From: Sabellastarte sp. h YS-2021
Lineage: Eukaryota > Annelida > Polychaeta > Sabellida > Sabellidae
Direction of reading: 5' to 3'
Assembly: GCA_964017235.1 (NCBI GenBank)
Contig: OZ024936.1
Coordinates: 88,324,537 to 88,388,536, forward strand
DNA length: 64,000 bases
Positions 33,870 to 44,998 of the stretch are shown here, piece after piece. The position numbers and the translations under genes are program-made. The notes below the pieces were generated by a model. It was not told where the DNA came from, did not search any database, and worked only from the letters and a program-made list of their open reading frames with translations. The number at the start of each line of letters is the position of its first letter. Position 1 is the stretch's first letter.

Positions 33870-35736
33870 TGCTTAAACTCAAACTTATCATAATATGGAA
33901 AATTCTTAAACTCGTCTTAAAAGTCCCACATAACTCATTTTCTGAGTTAAAACTAAAATTCAAAGAGAAATTTGGCTTCCTTTGTTTTCTTTGTTTTGCT
34001 TCTCTATGTGTGTGTATTTATAATCAAAGGCCCTTAACACAAACAACTCACAAACAACTTTTTGACCAGAAATAAAAACAGGACTGTGGTATTGACAAAA
34101 AAAAACAAAAAAACACTTGAGTTTAAGCATAAACTTAGAGGTTGATTTTTTGCTCATGTGTAAATTCTTTTGATTAATACTAATTTCAACATAATCTCAG
34201 ATAAGACAAAGACTGAGATTGTGTGTCTGAATTAAAGTGATCTTTGTAAATATGGGCCAAGAAATGCAGTGCAGACAAGTTCTCAAATTGAAATGTCCAA
34301 GTCTTGACAATGACAAAGTGTTGATTGCTATTCTGTATAAAGTTTTGTGCCAATTTGAGTTGTATGTTTAATTACCAGGCAATCAAGGCTGAAACTCAGA
34401 TATCAGAGATTCCTTACGCATTATCCAGCAGTACTTAGTCATTTAAATATCATGTGACAACAGCCAATATCTGGTACATTTAATTTGCCTCTAAATTAAA
34501 AACCTTCAATGTACAAAAAAAATCAATAATGAAATAAATAACTGTGCTTCAACAAATTTTCACTGTTTTATTGGGTTGTCTTTCTTTCAGCTTTGATTAT
34601 GAAATTCAAATTTTTTGTTATTGAAAAATTTTCTTGAGTGCCAGCTTTCTCTAGCTAACAATCAACTGCATTAATGTAGATATTTAAAAATTAAAAGTAT
34701 GTCAAATATTGTTTTGTGATGAATGTTCTTGTATAGATATGAGTAGTGAATGGTTGATATCTATAGACTTTCTTAAAGCCTGTAGTGCAGAGATCAGAGA
34801 GTATTTAATATCACTCATTACTCTGTTAGTTGTGATGCCAAAGTAGAAGTTTGTAACACAATCCTGTAATACATCACCAGCCTATTGGGTTTGTTTGTTT
34901 TTATAAATGAGACCTCTAATTGCATCAAAAGTGAGATTTAATGCGATTTTCATCTGGGAAGGAAAAGTTTGAATTGTGAATAACCAGGGGCCTATTTCAC
35001 TAAAGGACTTAAACTAAGTCCCTTTATTGGCTAAGCCAGGGACTTAAATCTAAGACTTTGGTCTTAGCTAGGTCTTGCACTTAAAATGGATTTCACAAAA
35101 GTGACTTAGCTAAGTCCAAGCTTATCAAATAACCACAGTGGTTTTTAGTCGAATCTTTGATTCGAGTTATGTACTGAGTTGCGGCCACGATTTTAAATTG
35201 GCCGTTTAAGCCCTTAAATACCAAATTCTGCATAATATTTCTTCACATATCTGTACATTAAGGTGTATATTATACACTCTGCCATTTTGAAGATTTTTAA
35301 TGCCTTTATTAAGTTATATTTTATGAAGTAAAAAGCATGTCTGGCACTTCGTCTGGCTTTCTCCAAGGACCCGTATGTCCTAGAACCTATTGTATTTCCA
35401 TTGTGATTTTCTACTCGAACGAGTCTTTTTTAACGGTTTCGTCTGCTGGTTTCTAGAGGTGAAACCCCAATTAATTTATTCGTCTGCAGGGTTTACCACG
35501 CAGTCACTGTTAATGTAAAATTGCTGTCTGCGCATCTACGTGTACTCAATTATTTGTCAAACAAATAAACCGCAAAGAAATTAATGAATGAAGTGACGTC
35601 ACGGTAGTACTACACATTTGTTATTAAGCCAATCAGAATCGAGAGCACGTCTGGCAGAGACAATGAAAATATTCAAACTCCGTAGTTCTACATTCAACCA
35701 CCAGAAGGCGCTTTTGTATGTTCTAGAAGTTATCAC

Positions 35737-36412
35737 GATGGGGTTTCTAACAACATTTTACAAATGTATAATCCAGCAATATTTTACTGTCACCGCCCCT
35801 CACTCTGTCTTCTCGCAATATTTAAAACAAATAAAATATCAAATGCTGGTAGTTGTACACCCACAGAGTGATGAAAACGTGAGGCTGCAATGGCGTTTCT
35901 AACAACATATTACAAATATATAATCCAGCAATATTTTACTGTCACCGCCCCTCACTCTGTCTTCTCGCAATATATAAAACAAATAAAATATCAAATGCTG
36001 GTAGTTGTACACCCACAGAATGATGAAAACGTGAGGCTACAATGGGGTTTCTAACAATATTTTAAATATATATAATCCAGCAATATTTTACTGTCACCGC
36101 ACCTCACTCTGTCTTCTCGCAATATTTAAAACAAAATATCAAATGCTGGTAGTTGTACACCCACAGAGTGATGAAAACATGAGGCTACGATGGGGTTTCT
36201 AACAACATTTTACAAATATATAATCCAGCAATATTTTACTGTCACCGCCCCTCACTCTGTCTTCTCGCAATATTTAAAACAAAATATCAAATGCTGGTAG
36301 TTGTACACCCACAGAGTGATGAAAACGTGAGGCTACAATGGTGTTTCTAACAATATTTTACAAATATATATAATCCAGCAATATTTTACTGTCACCGCAC
36401 CTCACTCTGTCT
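35737..36412. repeat. 148-152-bp tandem array, five copies
   Basis: TTTCTAACAA(C/T)AT starts at 35744, 35896, 36048, 36196 and 36344 (spacing 152, 152, 148, 148). Units contain GTCACCGC(C/A)CCTCACTCTG and GTAGTTGTACACCCACAGAG. Confidence 0.95.
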
Positions 36413-36413
36413 T

Positions 36414-36507
36414 GCGGGAGATAATACCAAGTTTACAGATTTCAACACCCACTGCTGTCCTAAGATTCGACGCTGTGGTTGGCAAAAAGCCAACCACTTC
36501 GCCCTAG
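36414..36507 (+). mobile_element. Helitron-like 3' end (GCGGGAGATAA subfamily)
   Basis: GCGGGAGATAA at 36414, then a perfect hairpin GTGGTTGGC..GCCAACCAC at 36475-36497 and TTCGCCCTAG ending at 36507, followed by T. The 5' partner TTATCTCCCGC was not found upstream within the TIR element, so this copy is probably 5'-truncated. Confidence 0.65.
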
Positions 36508-37070
36508 TCTGTGTCATGTGACCTTTTATATCTATTCAAAATATAATATTGGTGCCATATATCCTTCATGTGATGTATTTTATCTAAGGATAAGGGCTGT
36601 TTTGAAATGGAGAACCTTGTTGCCACATATAAACTTCCCAAAGACTACTTTAGTGAGGTGTTCTGTGTAATTATACTTTATTTACAGCCATTTCAAATTT
36701 TGAAGTGGAGAAAAGTTTATGGTGGCCATATTTAAGTCCTCTTTACAACATTTAAGCCCACTGCCTACCAGACTTAAAGTTAAGTCCACTTAAAGTTAAG
36801 TCTAAATCTGGACCTAAGTCCCTTTGTGAAATCGGCCCCAGAGTTACATACTATTAGATAAGATAAATCAATAGCAGATATCAGTCATTGCCCTATATGG
36901 TTATACTTTCAAAATTTCCTGTAAAATTAAAAACATGTCTTAATAATTAAATTTTTGTTATTCTTTTAAATTGTCTTCTTGGTAAAGAGCTGCTTTAGAA
37001 AATTCTAAGAATAATAATGATGTTTAGTATGCGCCCTGATATCAGTCAGTGTTTTTCTTTTCCCCTGCAG

Positions 37071-37212
37071 GCTCGTCAGATGATTCTGAACAGGCGGGTC
37101 AGAAGGTGTGGGACAATGAGGAGGAACAAGTGGCCTACAGTTACAGCTTCTTCCACTTCATGTTTACACTGGCCTCACTCTATGTCATGATGACACTGAC
37201 TCACTGGTACAA
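37071..37212 (+). CDS. SERINC exon: acidic loop end and YSFFHFM helix
   Basis: A 142-bp exon after TTTTCCCCTGCAG, with donor GTAAGT. The first two bases complete a Gly codon begun by whichever alternative exon is used. It reads [19 protein letters not shown], then [20 protein letters not shown] and MTLTHWY. The acidic segment followed by V.YSYSFFH(F/L)M...LASLY.MMTLT.W is strongly SERINC-like. It ends AA, completed by G to Lys. Confidence 0.95.
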
Positions 37213-37470
37213 GTAAGTGGACACTCAGCCATACACACAGCCATACAGTTAGCCAGACACTGACTCACTGGCACAATAAGTGTACAAGTCCTACGCTCAG
37301 TCACACAACTGTGCAGGTAGCCACGCACTGGCTGGTTCAAGTGTGCAAGTCATACACTCAGCCATACACAACCATACAGATAGTCATCACACTGACTCGC
37401 CCCTATGAGTAAGTGTAGAAGTCTTACACTCACCCATACACCTAGCCATTCAGGTAGACACTCTGGTACA
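37187..37470. repeat. Minisatellite seeded by the SERINC exon end and splice donor
   Basis: ACACTGACTCACTGGTACAA at the end of the exon (from 37193) recurs in diverged form at about 37257, 37322 and 37388, spaced 64-67 bp. Copies include (A/G)TAAGTG after the TGG/TAT.. position, so degenerate donor-like sites follow the real donor at 37213. CAGCCATACAC and TCACACAAC fill the rest of the unit. Confidence 0.7.
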
Positions 37471-37499
37471 GATAAGTCACATCAGTCATACAACCACAC

Positions 37500-38161
37500 A
37501 TACAGTATTGGGGTGATTTTACTTTACCAGTTCGGAATCTGCCATATTTGATAATTACTGGAAATTGTCAAGCAAATATGAAATTAAATTAACTGAATTA
37601 TAAATGGGGGCAAGCCCACAACCCCCATAAATAGTGCATGTGAAGCATCGAATACAGTTTGTAGGGGATTTGGAAAGTATGCCAATATGGATTATGAAAA
37701 ACCAAAATATATTGCGCATTTAACAGTCTGACCCCTAATTGAAACAATATTAAAAAATATCTATCTTTAGAATACAGATCCACAAACCCTGGCTCAGTGC
37801 ATCTTTCTTGGGAACATACTCCTATGTTTTATTTTGTGCAATAATCTCAAATATTTAGCATAAATATGTTGCTACAAATTGTTACAGTATTTATTACATA
37901 TAATAATACAAAGATAAAACTACATCTTGTAAACATTTGGAAATCAAAAGTTAAGTGAAAATTTGATGAGAAATAATTATTTATCCTACACAAAAGTACA
38001 AAAATAAAATTGCATGTGTAAATTATTAAATTGCTCAAAGCAGATATAATGAAAACCTTCATAATGAAAATAAAATCGTGAAATGGTTACAAAAGTCAAA
38101 TATGTATATATTATAGATAAACATATAAATATCGGTTGATATTATAATTGCTTTTGTTCAG
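37500..38161. other. Last SERINC intron, no recognised feature
   Basis: AT-rich; no repeat or exon visible beyond the minisatellite at its start. Confidence 0.4.
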
Positions 38162-38300
38162 GCCGGCGGACTCCTCCGACTACCTAAAACCCAACCAGCC
38201 GTCGATGTGGATTAAAATCGCCTCGAGCTGGCTGTGCATTGCGCTCTATGGGTGGACCCTGATCGCGCCGATAGTCCTGAAAGACCGAGAATTCAACTAG
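38162..38300 (+). CDS. SERINC last coding exon with stop
   Basis: A 139-bp coding part after TGCTTTTGTTCAG. It reads KPADSSDYLKPNQPSMWIKI, ASSWLCIALYGWTLIAPIVL and KDREFN, then TAG at 38298-38300. W.KI.SSW.C..LY.WTL.AP..L..R.F is the conserved C-terminus of SERINC proteins. No intron is needed after the stop. Confidence 0.95.
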
Positions 38301-39300
38301 CGACAAGAAATATGAATCTTCATAACAGATGAATGGACAGAAACAGAGAAACTAATAGTATGTTGAACATACACAACACACATTTTAATTAGCTGTGAAA
38401 AATGTGAATCTTTAGAAGGGATATATTAAATGTGAATCTTCAGAAGGATATATTAAATGTGAATCTTAGGAAGGGATAATTTTTTTTTTTTTTTTTTCAA
38501 ATTTAAAGTTTTAGAACTGCTACGAGTTTTAATGTTTTATACTGATGTTATACTTCAGTGTTAAAGGCCCACCCACTGTTGAGATGTAATGGCAGTATGA
38601 CGGGTATTAAATTTGACTGGGAACTTATTTTTAATCTCTGTGGGCATCGGATAAAATAGCGCAAACTAATGCTAATAACATAATATATAGGTATATATTG
38701 CAATTAAAAACCATGTAGGCATTTATAAAATGGAAAGCTGCTTAGTCCAAGAAAATGTTTCAGATCACAAAATGTGCCATACATCCCTAAAAATTAACAG
38801 AAATTGGCTCATTTTTATGTCAGGTTTCATGTGAATATATTGAAAAAAAAATTCCAATATTCCTTTTGAAAAAGGTAGTTAAACTTGTACTTAGGATAAT
38901 CGATCAGTACTCCCTTTTTTAACGAGTACTCAAGTACTGCTTAACAACCTTCTTGAGATTTATAAGTTATGGAAAGACATTATAGATGTTGTTGTTTTTT
39001 TTGCGTGTATAAATATGGACAAGATTTCTGTGTAAAAAAGTTCTGTAATTTATATTGTGTATCAAGTAGAAATTTAAAAAAAAGGAAATGTTATTTCAAA
39101 TATAATTTTTATTCTGGTGAATACAGTTGATCTGGTCAAATGGCGTCATTGTGATATGTTGTTTTTGTCTTAAAAAATTAACCAGTAATTGTATTGATTT
39201 ATTTTTCTGATTAAAATAGACACCTGCAAATTTGATATTAGGGACACGATTTAAGAAATGCATTGCTTTGCTTTAAAAATGGGAACTTGAGTGATTTTTG
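38301..39300 (+). other. Probable SERINC 3' UTR
   Basis: AT-rich sequence following the stop with no open frame. A 27-30 bp unit (AATGTGAATCTT...GGGATAT) is repeated three times at about 38400-38478. Candidate poly(A) signals are ATTAAA at 39210 and around 39316; a strong AATAAA is first seen near 40052. The true cleavage site cannot be read from the sequence. Confidence 0.45.
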
Positions 39301-39384
39301 TATCACAAATATGTAAATTAAACCAGATTAGAATACCCCGTAGTCAATTTTGCACTCCTGATTACTCGGTTTTCTTAAAGAAGT

Positions 39385-39600
39385 CATGTTTGACAGCCCT
39401 ATGGTGGTAAGACACTCGCCTCCCACCCCTCAGTATGCGAGTTCGAATCTTGGCCACTATCTTACACAAGACAGTTACTTGCTGATGTCAGATGGTTTTT
39501 ACTGCAGAGTGGTGACCAACTAGTATGCACAAGTCTCCTCCATCGCCTTGACTACCTTTCTTGTGAAGACAAATACAATATTTTTATTAAAGTGGCACAA
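39385..39600 (+). mobile_element. tRNA-derived SINE (TGCTGATGTC family)
   Basis: Box A-like ATGGTGGTAAGACACTCGCC and box B GAGTTCGAATC, then GTTACTTGCTGATGTCAGAT, GGTGACCAACTAGTATGCAC and CCTCCATCGCC. The body matches the SINE at 52183-52422 (TTACTTGCTGATGCCCAATG, TTGACCAACTAGTATTCAC). Confidence 0.7.
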
Positions 39601-40494
39601 AAACCAGGCCATTCCACCTTGATAGACCCAATTCAGACATACGGTAGATTTAAGGTTCTAAAATAAATTGGTTGTTGATAAAAAGAAAATACAGCTTAGT
39701 CTCCGTCAGGCTTTTTGGTTTGTGGAATATTATTGTTAGTAAAATGTCTATAGTTTCTTATAGTTTCCATAGAACTAGCATATTATAAATATTGTGGCTT
39801 TTGTATAACACCAGTGGAATGAAAGTGTTAGTGTTTTATTCGCTATATTATCTACCTTATTGGAAGGCATACCTGTCAAAAGAGAAATGTTAAAGTAGAG
39901 GTATTGTTAATACTGAAAGATTAATTAAGTACACTGAAGAAAATTTATTTAAGTTTATGGTGGCATAAGATACATACAGATCTGATGAAATATCAAATTT
40001 TATCTGTGTCTAAGGAGACTCTCTTTTAAAATTGCAATTAACAGAACTGACAATAAAAAAAAATAATACACACTGACACAAGCTCAGTTTATGAAATTTG
40101 CTGGATAAGCAAATAGTAAATTAATTGTCCTAGAAGCATGTAATCTTCTTGAGTGACCATAATCCAATTTCTAGATGAAATCAGCACCGCAGTTGGGCAC
40201 AGTAGAATTAAAAAAACACCTTACAGATTTAAATTTTTATCTAGGATTGATGCATGCATTGCAGCCCTTGTTACTGTTGGGAAATGTGCAGTCCCTAAAT
40301 TGGCACAGTAATTCTGTCAAAAGGGCTAGGTACTCAAGCTTTCAAAAGGTACAAAAGAAATAATCACACAAGGCATTTAGTTTAATTAGAAGAAACAGTT
40401 TTGTGCCTATCTAGACTGGCAACAGTTTGAATTGATTTTACCAACATCATTTTGTGCTGAATTTAGGTGTGTGCCAAATTACCATGCCTAGAAC

Positions 40495-40911
40495 TGGGCT
40501 TGTATTCACATAATTTCTCAAAGTCAAACTCAGTCTCAACTCAAAGTCAGTCATATCAAGTGGTCAAAGTTAGCATTCTCAAGTGAAATGCTACCTTAGT
40601 AGTATATGCTAAAACTTCAATTAAAAATATGGTCAACCAAATTAATACAGCCATAATCTCGAGAACTCAAGACTCCTTAAAGGCAAACTTAAGTAATCCA
40701 TAAATATAGCAAGGATAAATGATTTAGTCCCCGAGTTTAATTATATACTTACTTGAGAATAGGTACTATATTTGAGTTTGAGTTTAAACTCAAATTTAAG
40801 TTTGAGTTTGAGTACAATCTCAAATTTAGAGTTTAAACCCTTCATTATAGGGAGAATATTTGAGTTTGAGTCTGAGACTGAGTTTGAGATTTTTTTGTGA
40901 ATACCAGCCCA
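40495..40911. mobile_element. MITE with TGGGCTTGTATTCACA ends, GAGTTTGAGT-rich
   Basis: Left TGGGCTTGTATTCACATAAT and right TTTTTTGTGAATACCAGCCCA are inverted. The subterminal parts are AAACTCAGTCTCAACTCAAA and GAGTTTGAGTCTGAGACTGA. It belongs with 17891, 19216, 34987 and 60087 by its ends. Confidence 0.68.
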
Positions 40912-41479
40912 GGTGTAAGTCTGAAGGGAAAACTAATAGCCATGTGTGATTACATATTTTAATCCTCATACCACTTTGGACTTATCTCGACATTGTTCTT
41001 GCTTCCTGGTATTAGGTTTTTTTTCAAACACAATCCTGAAGATGTGACCCTTTCATTCAGTCACTGATTACTTGCTTATGTGTATAATGTCATTGGTGTG
41101 TAATCTTATGATGTATTTCAAATTCAAAAGTGATTTGAAGGTAAGATTTGTATTGGCCTTTGAGTTCAGACATTTTTAAACATTTATTGAGCATGGAATA
41201 TCAACATTTTATTTTGACGTTTGTCGTTGGTGAAAAAAGAACTGAGAAAAATTACTTGTGCATTTAAAACTACATTTTGAAAAATAACTCTTTGTATGTG
41301 TTTTATAAATAAAATGTGAAAAAAATACACACAATTTCCTTTCTGTGTTGACAGTTGGCCAGTAAATTGATCTTACTGATTTCTCATATGGTAATGCTGA
41401 TGGGTGTTTGATAGTTTGGATGGATTTCTCTATTGCCAAAATTATAAATAAATAAAAAGACTTGAGAATAGTTTTACCT

Positions 41480-41610
41480 AAGCTACCCCAATTCACTGGA
41501 ATGAACTGCCCTTTGATCTGTATTGCTTCCAGTCATATCTGTTTCAAGAAAAGGCTTAAAACCTGCAAATGTGGCAGGGCTTTTCAGACATATGTTGGTG
41601 GTTCCCCAAC
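41480..41610 (+). mobile_element. Possible LINE reverse-transcriptase C-terminal remnant
   Basis: CACTGGAATGAACTGCCCTTTGATCTG can be read as HWNELPFDL, followed in frame by YCFQSYLFQEKA. This is the .WN.LP...F...LK order seen at LINE C-termini. Very short and decayed. Confidence 0.35.
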
Positions 41611-41804
41611 ATCTCGTTTACAACCCACGCATTTTACAGTATCATCACATATATTGGGTATATTAACAATTGGCCTGGTGTGGATTCCCTTTTAGCTCAG
41701 CTAGTTAAAGAGTCGGACTTGTGTTCATAGTATTTCTGGAGAAAAGTCAGGATACTTAGGTTTTTGGAATGGTTATGCTGCCACTGCAGAGATTTTTATA
41801 ATTA

Positions 41805-42925
41805 TGTCCACCCCACTGGGGGGTGGACATATTATTTTTGCTTTTTCCGCCGTCCGGTGTCCCACTTGGTTTCCAGACATTTTAGGCAACAGTTCTTATC
41901 CTATCTTTACCAAATTTGGCATGCAGGTTTATTGGGTTAATAGCTTGTATGGGATTGCTTTTGGTGATGATAGCTCTATAGCTAACTGAGTAATAGCTAC
42001 TTTACTACTTTTGAGTAGCTCTTTGGTTTCCAGACATTTTAAGGAATGCTATTAAGCCTAGCTTTCTGAAATTTGGTATGGAGGTTCATTGGGTTAATAG
42101 CTTGTATGGGATTGCTTTTGGGGGGAATTGCTTCATAGATGAGTGAGTAATTAATTAAATAAATGAGTAATTGGCTATTTTGAATACTGAAAAAGGCAAA
42201 TGTGCTCATATCTCCTTAACCGTGCGAGATAGAGCGATTTCGTCGAAATTTTCAACCCACAGGGTATCTAAGGAATGTACTCTTTGCAATTTTCAAAAAA
42301 TGTTCTGCTCCCCAAAAATGGCGGCCATTTTGAATTTTCGAATTTTTGCCAAAAATGGCAAAACACAAATTTGCTTCTATCTCCTTAACTGTGTGAGATA
42401 GAGCGATTTCGTCGAAATTTTCGACCCACAGGGTATCGAAGAAATGTACTCTTTGAAATTTTCAAAAAAATTTCCCCTCCCCACATATGGCGGCCATTTT
42501 GAATTTTCGAATTTTTGCCCAAAATGGAAAAACACAAATTGGCCTTAACCATGCAAAATCGAGTTATTTCGTTGAAATTTTCGACCCATAGGGTATCTAA
42601 GAAATGTACTCTTGGCAATTTTCAAAAAATTTTCCTTTTCCCAAAAATGGCGGCCATTTTGAATTTTCAAATTTTTGCCAAAAATAGAAAAACAGGAATT
42701 TGCTTCTATTTTCTTAACTGTGCAAGATAGAGTGATTTCGTCAAAATTTTCGACCCAACCAATGCAAAAAGGCATGAAGCTGAAATAATTTACATCTACA
42801 CTAATAAATATTTAGGCATCATTGATATATTTTACAAATGAAACAGCGTCTTGTAAGACTACTGTACAATTTTGGCAAAAGGTTCATGGGGTGGACATTA
42901 CACATGATAATGTGTGTTCTTCTAT
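41805..42925 (+). mobile_element. Helitron-like element (TGTCCACCCC subfamily)
   Basis: TGTCCACCCCACTGGGGGGT forms a terminal hairpin at 41805; a leader with TTTCCGCCGTCC follows, then AGTAATAGCTAC satellite text and a ~165-bp array. GGGGTGGACA at 42888-42897 is the inverted partner, followed by the hairpin ACACATGATAATGTGT (42900-42915). A CTAG end is not obvious within the expected 10 bp, so the right border is provisional. Confidence 0.5.
42180..42770. repeat. ~169-bp repeat array (ATGGCGGCCAT family), about 3.5 copies
   Basis: Units contain TATCTCCTTAAC.GTG, GATAGAGCGATTTCGTCGAA, CGACCCACAGGGTATC and AAAAATGGCGGCCATTTTG. It is the same family as 46612-47931, although the host element has different ends. 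Confidence 0.9.
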
Positions 42926-43369
42926 GCTATCCTGTTTCTATTCGCATCTAATATCAACAGGGCGTCCTATTTCTAGTTTTATATACAATAACTTCGATAT
43001 TTTACATAAGTCAGTGTCATTTGGTATGTAGGTTGTCCTCCTTTCTGTGGCCTTGGTAGAAGTGTAGCTGGCCGGGATCAACCAAGGGGAGTCACCAATA
43101 AGTCTCTTGTTTACACAAGTGAAAAATTAATAGTAGAGTTGATGTATTTTATTACAAAAACTGTCCCCACTTCCAAGTTAACACAACTGGGTTCAAGACA
43201 AGGTATATATGGACAAGGCCTCGCCATTCCACTCTTAAGATCTATGGCGACCTGCTTAAAGTGAAACGTGGCTATTTACATTTTGGCTTGGTTCTTGCAT
43301 ACATGACAGATCATCCTATGGCTGATATATATAACTTACGTGTACGTCTCCCGTAAGCATATTGACATT

Positions 43370-43920
43370 TTACCTTCGACCTCTTTATACTTGGTCATGA
43401 TTGGCTTATAAACAATGCCATGTCAGCCTTTTTTCCTATACTTTTTAGATATTGTCATTTATAACTCCTTTATTATTGGTTGTAGAGCTTTGTAACATTA
43501 ATTCAGTTTATAGAAAATTAGGGGCTGAGAATCATCAAGGGTCAGATTTAACCTTTGACCCTGCTTCAAGATCAAACTGTGATTGATTACAGAAAGGCCA
43601 TATATCTTCTCAGAGATTTCTGAGATGTCTTTTTACATAGACCTTTCAGATTTTTTCTGTGGACATAATGGGTTAGGCCTCGGAACCTATTGTTTCATAG
43701 CTAGGCCTTCCTCTATAACACCAATGACTGCCTTGTAGAGGTCAGATGTGGGGCAGATTTGACCTCTGACCCCATGCTATTCACAGATCTTTATATCTCA
43801 CTTCTTATTTTCCCTAGACTTCCATTATACTTTACCATGTCCTGTCCTGCATTACATTGCATTAAATTGATGTAAATTCTACTTTCTGAGTGTGACCCTA
43901 ATAGACCAGGATTAACTCCC
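43370..43920. repeat. Decayed satellite-like units (TATAACTCC.TTATTATTGG)
   Basis: TTTATAACTCCTTTATTATT GGTTGTAGAGCTTTGTAACA-type text and TTTATATCTCACTTCTTATT recur with CCTTTGACCC phrases. They resemble the 147- and 158-bp units, without a regular period. Confidence 0.45.
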
Positions 43921-44299
43921 AGCAGAGACAGTTTATTGGACATTTACCTGATAGAGAGTCTCAAGAGCCCCCTCTTACAGACAGGCAAGTTGAAGAGTAA
44001 TAGTGTATTCACATAGACCCTTAACGGGGAGGTATACAATATCCGGTTGTGTATCCGCTCTGTTGACCCCTAGATTCCCAGGGTAGTATAATTAGATTAT
44101 ATTAGAGTTGACACATTTACAAGCACTTTTAGATATGCAAATTCAAAATATCTTGTGTTTAGATTATAAAATACCCCTTGTGAGTGTGTAAGTTTGTGCT
44201 TGTGCCAAACATACAGTTTTCTCTGAAGCTATGGGCTGTGGGATCATGTGATTAAACAAGTGTTTCTTACATACTTATGTCCTCCATTACTTTTATTCT

Positions 44300-44760
44300 T
44301 TTGCAAACCTAGGTCCATAGCCAAGTGAGTAATAGCCTTGGTAAATACTTTGAACATCTTGCTTATAACAACAAATTGAGTGAATTTGCAACATTTTTTT
44401 GCTAAAATATGTTGTTCACCTACTTTCTCACTGCTTACAAAGTGGCACCCATTGTGGTCTGTCTCATAAGCTAAGTAAGTAAAAGTTATTTCTGAGTTTT
44501 CAGCAGTGAACAAATTGAAGAAATGGCTTTAATTTGCATAACTATTACAATATTTTTTGTCAAATATTTCAGTTACGTTTTCATGAACTCTATCATAGTG
44601 AAGTTTCAAAGCTCTGGAAATGTAACTGAGTAATAGCCACTTTAACATTTCACTGTTGAGTAAATCATATCTGATGCCCAGGTCAGACAGTGGTGGTATT
44701 ATGAGGTGAATATTTGTGATTATCACTTAAGTAGCTCTTAAGGAACAGTGTGTTCTAGAT
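44300..44760. repeat. Decayed units of the GAGTAATAGCTAC satellite superfamily
   Basis: CCAAGTGAGTAATAGCC, AATATGTTGTTCACCTACTT, CAAAGTGGCACCCATTGTGG and ATAGTGAAGTTTCAAAGCTC follow the order of the 321-bp dimer (two halves), but strongly diverged and single copy. Confidence 0.6.
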
Positions 44761-44998
44761 ATTATAAAGTAAAGGAGGCCAATACATAACTATTTAAACT
44801 GTTTTACGGTTTTATCCCCCTTCATGCCAGTCTTAAATTTAAGCGAAAACCAAGGTTATTGAGAAAGGGCTCAGCACTTTTGTAAATCAAAAAAAAAAAA
44901 AGCCAACTGAAGTCTGAGAAAAAAGTCATTAGTGGAGACAAAAGTCTTAAACTTAAGTCAAAAATGGACTTAAGTCCTCTTTTTATTACGCTACAATA

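Larger units (their letters stand above)
34987..36839. mobile_element. TIR element rich in AAGTC/GACTT words, with an inserted satellite and Helitron-like end
   Basis: Left GGGGCCTATTTCACTAAAGG and right CCCTTTGTGAAATCGGCCCC are inverted ends. Subterminal regions are built of repeated TAAGTC/GACTTA words. Inside lie a ~150-bp tandem array (35737-36412) and a Helitron-like 3' end (36414-36507). Same architecture as 19216-21979 but with different internal words. Confidence 0.7.
3176..38300 (+). other. SERINC family gene, 5'-partial, with alternative loop exons
   Basis: Gene span of a serine incorporator (SERINC/TMS/TDE1) multipass membrane protein. The family has 10-11 transmembrane helices; it was named for serine incorporation into membrane lipids and has more recently been described as lipid scramblases. 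Eight coding positions are visible (exons at 3176, 12691, 14133, 16248, 17739, one of four alternatives, 37071, 38162). All have AG/GT borders and matching phases and together give about 326 residues. Family members are usually 450-470 aa, so roughly 130 N-terminal residues lie left of the window. Family hallmarks seen are [50 protein letters not shown] and WIKIASSWLC. I did not assign a numbered paralogue because invertebrate SERINCs predate the vertebrate SERINC1-5 split. What is inferred: exon borders and isoforms, since no transcript data were available. Confidence 0.93.

Noticed and set aside
34575-34640. Possible further SERINC loop exon after TTTCTTTCAG
   Set aside because: The phase gives a stop (TGA) after about 15 codons, there is no suitable donor and no similarity to the four loop exons.
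41209-41496. 95-codon minus-strand open frame
   Set aside because: No recognisable domain, no splice-consistent neighbours, low-complexity AT-rich composition.
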